A stretch of DNA of 28,788 nt from Chara braunii. Lineage: Eukaryota; Streptophyta; Charophyceae; Charales; Characeae. How positions within the stretch are numbered: the first letter of the stretch is position 1; the number at the start of each line of letters is the position of its first letter. Below, piece after piece: positions 8,178-18,513 of the stretch. The notes below the pieces were generated by a model. That model was given only the letters and a program-made list of their open reading frames with translations, had not been told where the DNA came from and ran no database searches. The stretch covers positions 6,795,936 to 6,824,723 of the forward strand of contig BFEA01000013.1 in the NCBI GenBank assembly GCA_003427395.1, written 5' to 3'. A program made the position numbers and the translations under genes.

Positions 8178-10025
8178 TGATCTTTCTCTTATGATGGATG
8201 CCTCACATGAGAATCTTGAGGCAATTCAACGTATTATGGATGAATTCCGCAAACTCTCTGACATGAAGGTAAACTGGGGGAATAAAACCATAGGTTGGTG
8301 GATTCACTATCAGGGAGTTAGGCCCCACCTACTCCCGAAGAGGTTGACCCGCTTATGTGGTTGGAGAATCGCGCGTGGCCTCTCCCCAAATCATCCCCAT
8401 CAGTCTCCCCAGATATAGTACTTTCTGATCGCCAGGCAGTTAGGGGGGATCTTTCCAGGGATCCTTTCTGGATTGACCTACTAAAAACTTGGAGAAAACT
8501 CCCCATTCCAGATAAAGTAACGCCGGAAAGATGGAAAGAAGTTTGCCAACAACCCTTATTCAATAATACTCTAATCAGAGATGCACATGGTTGCACCCTT
8601 CCCTGCACAGATTCCCCTTGGAAGGGTTGGATTTCAAGAGGAGACACAAGGATTAGAGATATCTGGAATAAGGAGACCAATGATTGGATTGATTTACCGA
8701 ATATCAATGTCATATTAAAACATTGTCATTATTAGAAGGAAGGTTTGGAACAAATAATAGATATTATTCCTCTTGATTGGGTTAGGATTCTGAAGAAAGG
8801 TCCTACTCTCATGCCAAACGATTGGGTATCCACACATGATCAACCAGGGATAGTAGGAAAGATTAATGAAGTCCATGCTTCTGGCGATGTATTAATGACA
8901 GTTTTTGACTTGAGTGATGACGGATTCCTCAGGAACACTTCACAACAAATTGTGAGTCTAATCCAATCATTCCGCTCATTAAGGATTAGAGTTCTAACGA
9001 TTAAGGATAGGNTGNTGGCTTACAAACCAGACACTCCTATTTCCCATCTCCCCATAGACCCTGTAAGTTGGTCCTGGTCTTCTTTTGCATATGCAGGACG
9101 CTCACATACCCAAACTCTTCATACGCTGACGGTAAAATCCACGTACAGAATGCTGCGCCCTATGATTAATTTAAAGGATAGAATTCAGGAGAGATGGATG
9201 AGACACTTGAATATAAGCAAAGAAGATCTCCAGTCAGTTAAATGGTTCCATTCAACCAAATCCAAACCAGCGAAAGTTTGCATCACTACAATGGCAGATC
9301 ACTCACCGATGTTTGTCAACCAATGATTGGATTATTGATAGAACGACACTGGAGCAAAGGGGTATAGCCCTTCCCTGGTGCAAATTCTGCAGATCTGCCT
9401 TTCCATCCAAATTGATCCCGCAAACCATAGAGCATATATTTCTACAGTGCCCAGGTGCGGTATGGATCTAGCGCTGGTGGGATCGGATTTGGGATCAGAT
9501 TGGAACCTCCCTGCCATGGCCATGGTATTGGAAAGCCCTCCTTCTGGAAACCTGGGTCCCATCCAGTGATGATAACTTCACAACCAATCTATTCACGATT
9601 GGAAGAAGAGCTATCATATGGTCCATATGGACGCGTAGGTGTACGTTTGAAATGGAGGGTGCACGGCTCGATGACTCTTCACAGACTCCATTAAACAGCA
9701 AGTCCAATTAGAAATCATTTTCAGATGGGATTTTGTCAAAGCAAAGATTAAAACTCTAAAAAAAGAAAAGAATATCGAGCAGCACATAAAAACATTTAAT
9801 CAAAACTGGCTTGGAGGGGACCAAGGAGGTAAAATAGGATAGGTTAAATGGAATGGAGGGTGTGAGATTGCTCAGGATGAGCCCCCAAGAAAGTATATAT
9901 TACACTTTAATGACTGGACCAACATCGATCCCTCCATCCCCCTCAGACCCTTTTCTGAATTCCCTGATCCTTTTCCTCCATCCAAGCTTGCCTTAGTTCC
10001 TATTTCATGGTATAGACATGCTTGA
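8178..10025 (+). pseudogene. LINE ORF2 remnant: RT end, C-terminal region, zinc-knuckle (zf-RVT)
   Basis: The frame opens with DLSLMMDAS and ENLEAIQRIMDEFRKLS and reaches KVNWG at about 8280, the end of the RT palm. It then jumps, with a frame change near 8310, to EEVDPLMWLENRAWPLP. A stretch of RT/thumb coding seems deleted there, because the family normally has a long segment at this point. FWIDLLKTWRKL and PWKGWISRGD follow, then a TAG at 8733. A frameshift near 9275 leads to WQITHRCLSTNDW and the zinc-binding motif WCKFC...IEHIFLQCP (9360-9450), with a TAG at 9469 where Trp is expected. Another frameshift near 9685 leads into EIIFRWDFVKAKIKTLKKEK, a further TAG near 9840, and the final TGA at 10025. 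Bases 9012 and 9015 are N. The copy is clearly dead. Confidence 0.85.
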
Positions 10026-10457
10026 CAGTAGTAGTCTCTGTATTTTGTCTACCTGTCTGCGGGGAAGGTTTTTGGCAGCTAGACACAAATTGCAGTTTTA
10101 AAAGATCGGTATCTCAGCAAGCATCAATATTAGTCCCAGACAAACCGCTGGGCCTATTTTTCAAGGGGGAAAGTCTCTTAAAACAGGAGGATTAGAGGTG
10201 CTAAATGGTCATGATTTTTTGGCGCCCTTTCAGGGTGAAGAGGCACAAGGATGCTCTGATCATTTCAGATGGGACGCTGGGCCCGGTTCCCAGCATGTGT
10301 AGTTCGGTGTCTCTTCAAGTGATCCTGATGTAAAGGGACGCTGGACCCGTTTTCCACCAGGTGCAGCTCCCCACCAATGGAACGGAGCCATCGCGCGCGA
10401 AGGGAGATTAGAGGGGGTATCTGCTCTTATCAGCATCCCCTCTTTTCCCCAGCAAGG

Positions 10458-10490
<33 letters not shown>
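10026..10490 (+). other. LINE 3' UTR with a duplicated motif and A28 tail
   Basis: Non-coding tail of the LINE. GGGACGCTGG followed by CCCG and CCA appears twice, about 66 bp apart (around 10270 and 10336), so the UTR holds a short direct repeat. The last 28 bases before the gypsy sequence resumes are all A. Confidence 0.75.
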
Positions 10491-10493
<3 letters not shown>

Positions 10494-10649
10494 ACCTACT
10501 TGGAACTGCGATGGGCGACGGTGCTTATTGGCTTGCTCTATCATACTATGTTGAGCCTTCCTGAGGTTCTTGACAATTGTAGCTAGTTCTCTCTCGTGCT
10601 GTATCGCAAACTCCCTGGTACCGGTGTAGGGCCTTACCCTGTTAGACTT
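10491..10649 (-). pseudogene. Gypsy integrase fragment, other side of the LINE
   Basis: From about 10649 down to 10491 the minus strand reads RPYTGTREFA, HERELATIVKNLRKAQHSM, then RRPSQFQVGD, and stops exactly where the LINE begins. The next residues, LVWVK, are at 8177. This is the segment just before the GDLVW motif, where gypsy integrases have a helical stretch ending in an ANKHRR-like sequence. A TGA at 10652-10650 and loss of similarity further up show that the element is broken here; its RT and RNase H regions are missing. Confidence 0.82.
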
Positions 10650-12607
10650 TCAAGCCTGTGTCGACCCGCTGTGAGGAAACCCGGGGAGGGGTCGCCTACC
10701 GCTCGCTGAAGCCAAGGGCAACAACATCTATCACTCGCTGCGCCCGCTTCCAAGGTCCTCAACGACCATCAGGGTGACGGGGAATGTACTGCATGTCATG
10801 TTCCACTTCGAACTGGATTAGATGTCCTCTTTCGTTCCTTAAGAAAAACAACAATTATTTAAACAAAAATTGAATAAAACTTGTCTATCCTGCAAGTCTG
10901 TAATCTAAGCTCAGTCCTGGGTAATGATCAATCATTCGATCTGCAGACTTGTTGAGGTAAAACAGTTGTTTGTTTCCCGTAGACTCACGCTGACACGATT
11001 GCATGGATACGGGGGGGGGGAGAACTTGTAAAACACACAAGAGTGTATGAAGCAAAGGGGCAGGTTACAAGGGCAGCACTCAAATATGTCGCGAGTGTAA
11101 GAATCAATAATGAATCGCAGTTGAATCACTTGGGATATTACCCCATCTCGTCCCAACCAGAAATGCACCATTCTCGAATAAGGATTTCGCTCCGAATGGA
11201 CGATGCAAGTGCCACTGACTCCACAATGAACAACAAATGTCTTGTTTCACGTTCTAGTGTGCAGCCAATGCCCGGGCTGTCTATGAGGTCCTCAGAGTTG
11301 GTTCGGTAAGCGTCTGCCTGCAACTATTCTGCCAATAGGGAATGTATGCTCGATCTAGTATTCGTTCTTTATTTCGCATGCACCTGGCAGCTGCTACGAC
11401 AAAGATACCTAGAGCCTGATTAGATACAATTATAAACCTCCAATCTGCTCCCACTTGTGTGCCCTCACGCTACTCGCACTCCCCGCTTCATCTCACTTCC
11501 CTTAACATCTTTTTTTCGTTCACTGTTTCACTCTGGCTCTTAGCTCTCCCCCTTCCCTCTGTGAGCCAATTAGTTGCTCGCTTTCAAAGGACCCAGTCAC
11601 TCAATGAGTAAATAACCTCGATTTGAGTGAACGGTCAGGCAAGTCATCAGGTTCAATTCTTGGGCGTGCCCCTAACCCAATCGAACGACTCGATTTTGAG
11701 TGGACCCGCGAGCTAGTTCTCTTACACGATTCTGCTCAAACTGGTAGGGTAGACATCAGGCTCGATTTGGGTGGACCAGCGACCCAACTCACAAACTCAT
11801 TTTCGAGTGCCTCGAGCGAACGCAGCAGCCACTTCCACTTTGGCTGTAACTCAAGCCTCTCACGAAAGTTGGTCTTGAGTATGAGAGCAAGCCAACCAAA
11901 GAACTATCTTTGAGTATGAAGGCGAGCCAATCAATGAACAAATTTTTGGATATGACAAGGAGCCAATCACTGAACTGTATTTTAAATATGAAAATGAGCC
12001 AATTTTGTCGTCGAACTCGAGCACCCGATCACAGTTTTATGCCTGCTCGCTCACACTCAATGCTCCACGTCTCTTTCCTTTTTCCTCACTTGCTCAAACA
12101 CATGCATCCTGCTAGCAGTTTATATGGCAGTCAGACACATTTCTCTTTCTCTTCGTCTCGTCCCTCGCTCATGATAGCATTTCAGCAATTTGCTCGTGGT
12201 CAGGTTGTAGGCAAATCGAATCTAAGATAACATTATTTACAATTATCACTCGTTTTCCCTTGCTACCGAGGAGAGGGGAAATGGTCCCTCTATCGTACAT
12301 TCACTCACTCGGTCATTCTCTCTTTCTCTCTCTCATCCGACGCACATGCCTCCTCAATCACAAGCGCTCTCTCTCACTACCCACAGATTCTCTCTCACTT
12401 ATCCGCGCGCCCTAGAGGACGCACACATAGAAAAAATAAACCATAACTATGAAAATGTGTCTTCTTATTATTGATACAAGTGGACCCGCCGCGGTAGAGG
12501 AATAGGGTCAGGCACAGAAGGGGACGAGGGCGAACAATGATTTTCTGTTTCACATATGATGCAATAATGACAACCTTGCATATCCTTCCCATGTCTCTCT
12601 CTTTCTC
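10650..12607. other. Unassigned, no gene seen; 36-bp repeat and G10 run
   Basis: No frame gives a recognised protein. Visible features are a run of ten G at 11011-11020 and a degenerate repeat of about 36 bp at 11879-12005, with TATGA...GAGCCAATC at 11880, 11916, 11951 and 11988. Recurrent TTGAGTG and CGATTTGAGTG words at 11600-11810 may be older copies of the same family. 12300-12345 is CT-rich. The stretch ends at an adapter sequence. Confidence 0.5.
11879..12005. repeat. Degenerate 36-bp repeat, four copies
   Basis: GAGTATGAAGGCGAGCCAAT and relatives recur every 35 to 37 bp. The spacing and the constant GAGCCAAT core support a small tandem array. Confidence 0.7.
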
Positions 12608-12645
12608 CTGTCTCTTATACACATCTAGATGTGTATAAGAGACAG
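12608..12645. other. Tn5/Nextera mosaic-end junction (assembly artefact)
   Basis: CTGTCTCTTATACACATCT (12608-12626) is followed directly by its exact reverse complement AGATGTGTATAAGAGACAG (12627-12645). This is the 19-bp Tn5 mosaic end in inverted pair, as produced at the circularisation junction of Nextera mate-pair libraries. It is not part of the organism. The sequences on its two sides may therefore not be neighbours in the genome. Confidence 0.97.
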
Positions 12646-14479
12646 CCCTACCAATCGTCACCACTTCCCTCCCCCTCCCGTGTCTCGTCACCACCGTCGT
12701 CCTTCCTCTCGAGAGACAGCAACAGAATGCCCGCTCCTTCTCCCGCGCCTTCTCCACCCCGTCCCGTTTCTCCTGACGCTCCTTCTCCAGCCCCTCCTGC
12801 CGCTTCTCCCGGCGACTCCCGCCGCTCCTCCTGCTGCTCCTCCTGCTCCTCCTCCCGCGCCTTCTTCCCTCCTTCCGCTGCTCCCACTCCTTTTCCTGCT
12901 CCTCCTCCGCCAAACAACGTGACAAAGATCCCGCCATAGCCATCTCCTACGAAAAAAAAAGAAAAGAGGCTCCTGCTCCTTCTCCTGCTCCTCCTCCTGC
13001 GCCTCCTCCGCCCCTTCCCGTTCTCCAACTTCTCTGTCCTGCTCCTTCTCCCGCTCCTCCTCCCACTCCTCCTCCCCCTCCCGCTCCTCCTCCAGCTCCT
13101 TCCGCTGCTCCCGCCCCTCCTCCTGCTCCTCCGCCAAACAACGTGACAAAGATCCCCCACTAGCCATCTCCTACAAAAAAAAAAAAGGGCTCCCGCTCCT
13201 TCTCTCGTTCCTCCTCCCGATCCTCCTCCCTCCCCTTCTCCCGCTCCCCCTCCTGCTGCTCCTCCTGCTCCTCCTCCTCCGGTTGGTTCTCCTGCTCTCT
13301 CCCCCGTCCCTCCTCCCAATCCTCCCGCTCCTCCCGCTCCTCCTCTCGCTCCTCCTCCCACTCCTTTTGCCGCTTCTCCTCCTCTTGTACCTCCTCCCGC
13401 TCCTCCAACCTGCCGCGCGTTGATCCGCCTCCACATGTATGCGGCTCCACATGTATGCGGCTCCTCCCACTCGTGCTCCCTCTCCTTCTCAAGCTGCTCC
13501 ACCCGTGCCTCCTCTGCCCCTTCCCGTTTCCCCTCCTCCTCCTTCTCCCGCTCCTCCCGCTCCTCCCGCTCCTCCTCGCGTTCGTTAACCCCCTCCCCGT
13601 TTGACCTTCCGCTCCTCCTCCCGCTCCTTCTCCCGCCCCTCCTCCCGCACCTCCGCCCCTTCCTGTTTCCCCTCGCGCTCCTTCTCCCGCCCCTCCTCCT
13701 GCTCCTCCTCCCGCTCCTCCTGGCGCTCCTCCTACCACACCTCCTCCTGCCGCTCCTCCTGCCGCACCTCCTCCTCCCGCTCGTTCTTCCGCTGCTCCCC
13801 CCACTTCTCCCGCTCCTCTGCCAAACAACGTGACAAACATCCCTCCATAGCCATCTCCTACGAAAAAAAAGAAAGAAAAAAAGGCGTCCCCTCCTTCCCC
13901 CGCTCCTCCTTCGCCAAACAACCGATGGACCGCCGTTGCATGCTCCTCCTCCCGCTCCTTCGCTCGCTTCTCCCGCTCCTCCTCCCGCTCCTCCTCCGCA
14001 TGTATGCGGCTCCTCGCGCTCCTTCTCCCACTCGTGCTCCCTCTCCTTCTCAGGCTGCTTCCCCCGTGCCTCCTTCACCCCTTCCCGTTTCCCCTCCTCC
14101 TCCTTCTTCCGCTCCTCCCGCTCCTCCTTGCGTTCGTTAACCCCCTCCCCGTTTTCCCTTCCGCTCCTCCTCCCGCTCCTTCTCCCGCCCCTCCTCCCGC
14201 ACCTCCTTAGCCCCTTCCTGTTTTCCCTCATGCTCCTTCTCCCGCCCCTCCTCCCACTCCTCTTGGAGGAGCGTGGCTCCTCGCGCTCCTTATCCCACTC
14301 GTGCTCCCTCTCCTTCTCAGGCTGTTCCCCCCCTGCCTCCTCCGCCCCTTCCCGTTTCCCCTCCTGCTCCTTTTCCCGCTCCTCCCGCTCCTCCTCGCGT
14401 TCGCTAACCCCCTCCCCGTTTGCCTTTCCGCTCCTCCTCCCCCTCCTTCTCCCGCCCCTGCTCCCTCTCCTTCTCAGGC

Positions 14480-14516
14480 CTGTCTCTTATACACATCTAG
14501 ATGTGTATAAGAGACA
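14480..14516. other. Second Tn5/Nextera mosaic-end junction (artefact)
   Basis: CTGTCTCTTATACACATCT at 14480-14498 is followed by AGATGTGTATAAGAGACA (14499-14516), with the final G lost. It has the same origin as the copy at 12608. The base at 14516 is shared with the LINE-derived piece that follows. Confidence 0.96.
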
Positions 14517-14547
14517 ACCCTTATTCAATAATACTCTAATCAGAGAT
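14516..14547 (+). other. 32-bp copy of LINE sequence joined by the adapter
   Basis: AACCCTTATTCAATAATACT and the next 12 bases are identical to 8551-8582 in the LINE. The piece is bounded by the adapter on the left and the N gap on the right. It is most likely the other end of a mate-pair fragment that was built into the scaffold, not a real LINE insertion. Confidence 0.93.
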
Positions 14548-14853
14548 NNNNNNNNNNNNNNNNNNNNNNNNNNNNNNNNNNNNNNNNNNNNNNNNNNNNN
14601 NNNNNNNNNNNNNNNNNNNNNNNNNNNNNNNNNNNNNNNNNNNNNNNNNNNNNNNNNNNNNNNNNNNNNNNNNNNNNNNNNNNNNNNNNNNNNNNNNNNN
14701 NNNNNNNNNNNNNNNNNNNNNNNNNNNNNNNNNNNNNNNNNNNNNNNNNNNNNNNNNNNNNNNNNNNNNNNNNNNNNNNNNNNNNNNNNNNNNNNNNNNN
14801 NNNNNNNNNNNNNNNNNNNNNNNNNNNNNNNNNNNNNNNNNNNNNNNNNNNNN
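14548..14853. other. Assembly gap, 306 N
   Basis: Unknown sequence. Open frames reported across it are meaningless. Confidence 0.99.
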
Positions 14854-15180
14854 GACCGCCGTTGCATGCTCCTCCTCCCGCCCCTTCTCTCGCTTCTCCC
14901 GCTCCTCCTCCCGCTCCTCCTCCACCAAACAACGTGACAAAGATCGTACCTGCCGGACGAGCCCCCCGCTCCTTCTCCCGTGGCTCCCGCTCCTCCCGCT
15001 CCTCCTTCGCCAGACAACTCCCGCTCCTCCTCCCTCTCCTCCTCCTCCCGCTCCTCCTCCCTCTCCTCCTCCTCCTCCCGCTCCTCCGCCAAACAACTGA
15101 CGGACCGCCGTTGCACAGTCCTCCTGCCCCTCCAGCTGCTCCCGCTCCTCCTCCGCCAAACAACATGACAAACATCCTAC

Positions 15181-16599
15181 CAGGCGTAGGCCCCGCTTCA
15201 CACCTGCCGATGGACCGTCCTACCTGCCGGATGTAGGCCCGCCTTGCACCTGCTGACGGACCGTCGTCGCACGAACTTCCCGCCGCCGGCTACAGCCGAG
15301 TTTTGGTTCGGCCTATGTGGTGCCCGTCGGTTTCAGTCCGCGCGCCGCCCGACGCCCTCCAGTCACACTCCGCGCTCCAGTCCCGCCCCCCGATTCCCGT
15401 TCGGCAACCGACACCGATTTTCCTTGGGCCCAGCGGGAAGCGTCACGCTGGGCCCTTTACAGTCTTTAAGAGTATAGGGAAGGGATAAAATAGGCTGCAG
15501 ATATTTCTTTTTCCGCTCGCGCCACACTCCTTTACGGCCAAGTTAGCAGGGCAACACTCACTCTCTCACTCTGCGCCCATCTACTCGCCCAAACTCCCTA
15601 GTCAACAAGGGTAATCATGGGCTCTCCAGTGCTTGTATTTGGACTTACCTGTTCAGGAGAACTGATCCGCACATAATCGAGGGGGCATGTGCCCTCCCTC
15701 AAAAGGGTATGCTCACGCTTTCTCTCTCTACCATTTGCAGACCCGTCGGCACTAGAGTCTTCTTCTCTCACATAGTTAGAGGCACAGGCGTGATCCCCTT
15801 TCCGTATGAGCCCCCCATCGTTACTCAGCAGCCGTCTGTACAATGATCCCGATCTCGTTTGCCCTCTAAAGTCATCCCACATGAAGAGTCTCCTATGGAA
15901 TCATCGATTGCAAGTATCAGATCCGTTGGCCGATCATGCGGAGTACATCGTGTTCGTTCCCCCTTAAATTGAACACTTCTTTGTGAGCGACTGTGACCCT
16001 AGTTGACTCCAAAAGCCGCGCATTGCAGATGCACCTCGCTGTTCACCCGCAGGTCTGGCACCAAATTCGTTGTTCGCCTCTACTAAGGAAGGAGCCGTTG
16101 CGTTCATCTGGTGTGTGACTGATTCTCAAGCCGTCTTCCCTCCCTTGACGAACAGGGATATCCGGGCCGTATCCGATGAGCTCGCGCGCTGCTCGAGTGC
16201 TGCGTATGCCGCGCATGCCCCCCCAATAGTCTCTCCCTCCTTCCACTCAGTCATACCATAGAGCACAGACGACGACCAAACGGATCTGAAGAGGGCTGCG
16301 TACGCCTAGCTCACCGAATGAATCCATCCATCCCGTGATCATCCCTTTCCTTGCTCTGAAACGAGCTGTGTTGTGGGCGGTGTACGCCAAGCACGCCTCC
16401 CCCTGCGCCTACTCCGAAAAAAAATGTCTCCCATTTCCTTTTGCTGGCCCTCCTATATTGCCTGCTGGCTGCAGCCTTGGTCTAGGACAAAAGGCCCATC
16501 CCTTTTCAGCCAGTGTCATTCCGTGGCTGAGGACTGGTCCTGCCCCGTACCTGCGGTACCAGGGTTTTAGGCACGGTTTGTCGAGCTTGCGCCATGTCA
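15181..16599. other. Unassigned, no gene seen
   Basis: A duplication of about 47 bp (GTAGGCC...CACCTGC and GGACCGTC) lies at 15186 and 15233. A perfect 10-bp hairpin is at 15426-15455. A 94-codon minus-strand frame (15598-15882, starting MWDDFRGQTRSG) has no similarity I recognise and no supporting context. On the minus strand TTTGGTGCCAGACC (16062-16049) faintly resembles a retrotransposon primer-binding site. Nothing else can be supported. Confidence 0.45.
15426..15455. repeat. Perfect 10-bp hairpin
   Basis: GGGCCCAGCG (15426-15435) and CGCTGGGCCC (15446-15455) are exact reverse complements around a 10-base loop. Confidence 0.85.
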
Positions 16600-17160
16600 A
16601 GAATGTGTAGAACTGCAGTGGGCCTCTCCAAATAATATTAGTGAACCAGATCAGACCAAATGTTGTTCCAGCTCGCACAACAGCCGTACCTGTACCAAAA
16701 GTAGTGGTCCGCAGCAGCCTAGATCCGGATTGTGGTACCGTATCAGAAAATACCCATGTCCAACTGTCCTCGTACCATGCCTGTGTCGAACTGCAATAGG
16801 CTTAATACCAACAACCTAGAGTGTCGTAGGCTATCAGGCTAACTAGGACGAGTTGCCGCAATACCATATCATACCAAATACCGGACCAAAGAGCCCACAT
16901 GTCGTACCAACGCCTGTTCCGAACCAGCAACCGTACCAAACCAATACAGAATACCGTACCGTGCCGCAAATGTACCACGAGAGTACCGGATAAATGACTA
17001 TACCGCACCTGTTCCGAACCAGTGTTCCGTGCCAAAATAATGAAGTCGCGTGACCCGTCTCTAGTAGAACCAGTAGCAACACCAAACCAACCATGTCGCC
17101 ATAACCCAAAAATCGGTTCCGCTCACTCAACAATATCGGGGTCATACCGAGGGTAGCAAT
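16600..17160. repeat. Degenerate GTACC-rich repeat
   Basis: GTACCA, GTACCG and CCGTACC words recur throughout. CCTGTTCCGAACCAG appears at about 16914 and 17006, 92 bp apart, and GAACTGCA(G/A)T(G/A)GGC at about 16612 and 16789. This looks like a worn tandem family. No coding sequence is recognised. Confidence 0.5.
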
Positions 17161-17249
17161 CAGATCAATCAGGCAAAACCAAGCGTGGGTTCATAATTAC
17201 CAGGACTCGCGCGGATCAATGGACTCCGGGCAAATAAACAATTCCTGAC

Positions 17250-17525
17250 AAAAATTCATCAAGAGTAAATTCCATTAAAATCAATGAAATAATAATTAAT
17301 CATTTATTTTCTCCTTGTTAATTATTTTTATTTTTTTTACGCTCTATTAATTATAATATTGGATTTAATGAAAATAGAAGGCGATTTTATCAAGGATAAA
17401 TTTCGATGAAATTTAATTAAATAGAAAATATTCCTTTATTTTCTTCCCTTTAATTATCTCTAATTATTTTTCCCAATTTTTAATTTGGTATTTAAATTAG
17501 CAAAAATTGAGGGTTCATTTCCTCG
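17250..17525. repeat. AT-rich block made of two diverged 131-bp copies
   Basis: Composition changes abruptly to strongly AT-rich. TCAAGAGTAAATTCCATTAA at 17259 corresponds to TCAAGGATAAATTTCGATGA at 17390, and both are followed by TTTATTTTCT and TAATTATTTTT at matching offsets. So it is an imperfect tandem duplication of about 131 bp. Confidence 0.65.
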
Positions 17526-17889
17526 TCAATTGCTCAGTGTGAAAAGGGGCGCGGCGAGGCCTAATACCACATCTCCGTACTGCGGTCGGCCGCTCCGGGA
17601 ACAGGCTTCGGACGGACGAAAATAGAGGGAGTTAGGCGTGGCAGGCGCGACCGTTCATCATGTTTAATTCAAGGGCTAGTTCTCATGGTCGGTGGGGGGA
17701 ATTTTAGGAACCCTTTTCCGACCCCTAATTTCTTCCAACGAGTCCAATAAAAGCCCCGGTCGGTTCCTCCCTAGGCTCTTAGCCCAAGGCCCAATCCGTC
17801 GAATTTCAGGCGGTCGACTGGTCTACGGTCGCCCGACAAACAAGCCCGGACCTCTTCTTGACGCCCCCGTCGAGCCCGCTCCGTCTCGA
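17526..17889. other. Unassigned, GC-rich flank of the pol fragment
   Basis: It lies downstream, in minus-strand terms, of the integrase fragment and would hold the 3' end of that element. GGTGGGGGGAAT at 17690 (plus strand) is purine-rich, but no convincing LTR end was found. Confidence 0.4.
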
Positions 17890-18513
17890 TCAGACGAATC
17901 GTATAAGATTTAGAATTACCCCACTTGCGCGTCTCTTATGCCTGCGCTTATTTGTCTTGTGCTTAGATATTCCGGGGACTCTAGGACTGAGAGGATGTTT
18001 CTTGCCTCCCTTATGTCGCGGTCGTTTGGACTGAGATATAGGGAAGTTTTTCAGTTTTTTTCTTCGTTGGAATGAGAGTGACCTCGATGATCCGCTTCGT
18101 TTAATGCGGACCCTACGTTTAGGCCTCCGAAGTACAAAAAGCCATCTCCTTCTCTTTTCTAGCGTCAAACCCTTTACTTTCCTTGTCTCTACTCTCTTTC
18201 TCTTCTTCGAACTCTCACCTACCTCGAACTGTCTCGACGGTCCCTCATCTGCCACCTTGGCTTTCCCCTTCCCTTTTGGATTTGACAGAGTTGGTGCAGG
18301 GGTAGGGGTTTCCCTCGGCCTGAACAACTTCAATCTGGCCCCTGCCACATGGTCTTTCCAGTTTGACCCATCTAATTCAGTTATCATATACGCGCCCCAA
18401 CTAAGCGCACCGACTACGCGGTAAGGTCCCATCCATCTGTTTGCCAACTTTCCTGACCATGTCCTCTCTAATTGCCAGACTATGTGGCGCCTAATATGAA
18501 ATTGTGTGTGCAT
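17890..18513 (-). pseudogene. Ty3/gypsy integrase C-terminus with a long basic tail (second type)
   Basis: The frame (207 codons with a Met at 18513) begins, after a few unrelated residues, with HIVWQLERTWSGKLANRWMG, then PYRVVGALSWGAYMITELDG and HVAGARLKLFRP. This is the C-terminal domain of gypsy integrase (the K-L-x-x-R-W-x-G-P-Y-R-V pattern) and is distinct from the integrase at 7726-10649. From about residue 75 to the end it is Lys/Arg-rich (SSKKRKR, KRRRWLF, RRPKRRVRIKR, KHKTNKRRHKRR), which would act as nuclear-localisation or nucleic-acid-binding sequence, or could be a shifted frame. The similarity stops near 18500, so the catalytic core is missing. It ends at TAG before 17890. Confidence 0.75.

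Larger units (their letters stand above)
8178..10490 (+). mobile_element. 5'-truncated LINE inserted in the gypsy integrase
   Basis: This is a non-LTR retrotransposon copy of 2313 bp. Its left end falls inside the FADD motif of reverse transcriptase (only the last D and LSLMMDAS remain), and its right end is an A28 tail (10463-10490). Removing it joins minus-strand GGTGAC at 10496-10491 to TTAGTCTGG at 8177-8169 and restores a continuous VGDLVW integrase frame. So the ends are placed to about the base. I see no target-site duplication. 5' truncation and an A tail are typical of target-primed reverse transcription. Confidence 0.92.
12646..15180. repeat. CT/GC-rich low-complexity array with recurring cassettes
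   Basis: Most of this block is degenerate CTCCTCCCGCTCCTC, giving very long Pro/Ser/Leu frames on the plus strand and Gly/Glu/Arg frames on the minus strand (the longest is 527 codons). I do not regard these as genes. Cassettes recur inside it: CCAAACAACGTGACAAAGAT at 12910, 13133, 13820 and 14925 and a variant at 15157, three of them followed by CCATCTCCTAC and an A-rich run; CATGTATGCGGCTCC near 13434, 13448 and 13999; and a unit of about 270 bp seen at about 13460, 14006 and 14275. It is interrupted by an adapter and a gap, so order and copy number in the assembly are unreliable. Confidence 0.85.

Noticed and set aside
12648-14231. 527-codon minus-strand frame rich in Gly, Arg and Glu
   Set aside because: Low-complexity composition gives long open frames on both strands at once, and it ends next to an adapter artefact.
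14487-15201. Open frames crossing the N gap
   Set aside because: More than 100 codons are unknown bases.
15598-15882. 94-codon minus-strand frame
   Set aside because: Reads like ordinary protein in composition, but no similarity or context supports it; described only in the regional entry.
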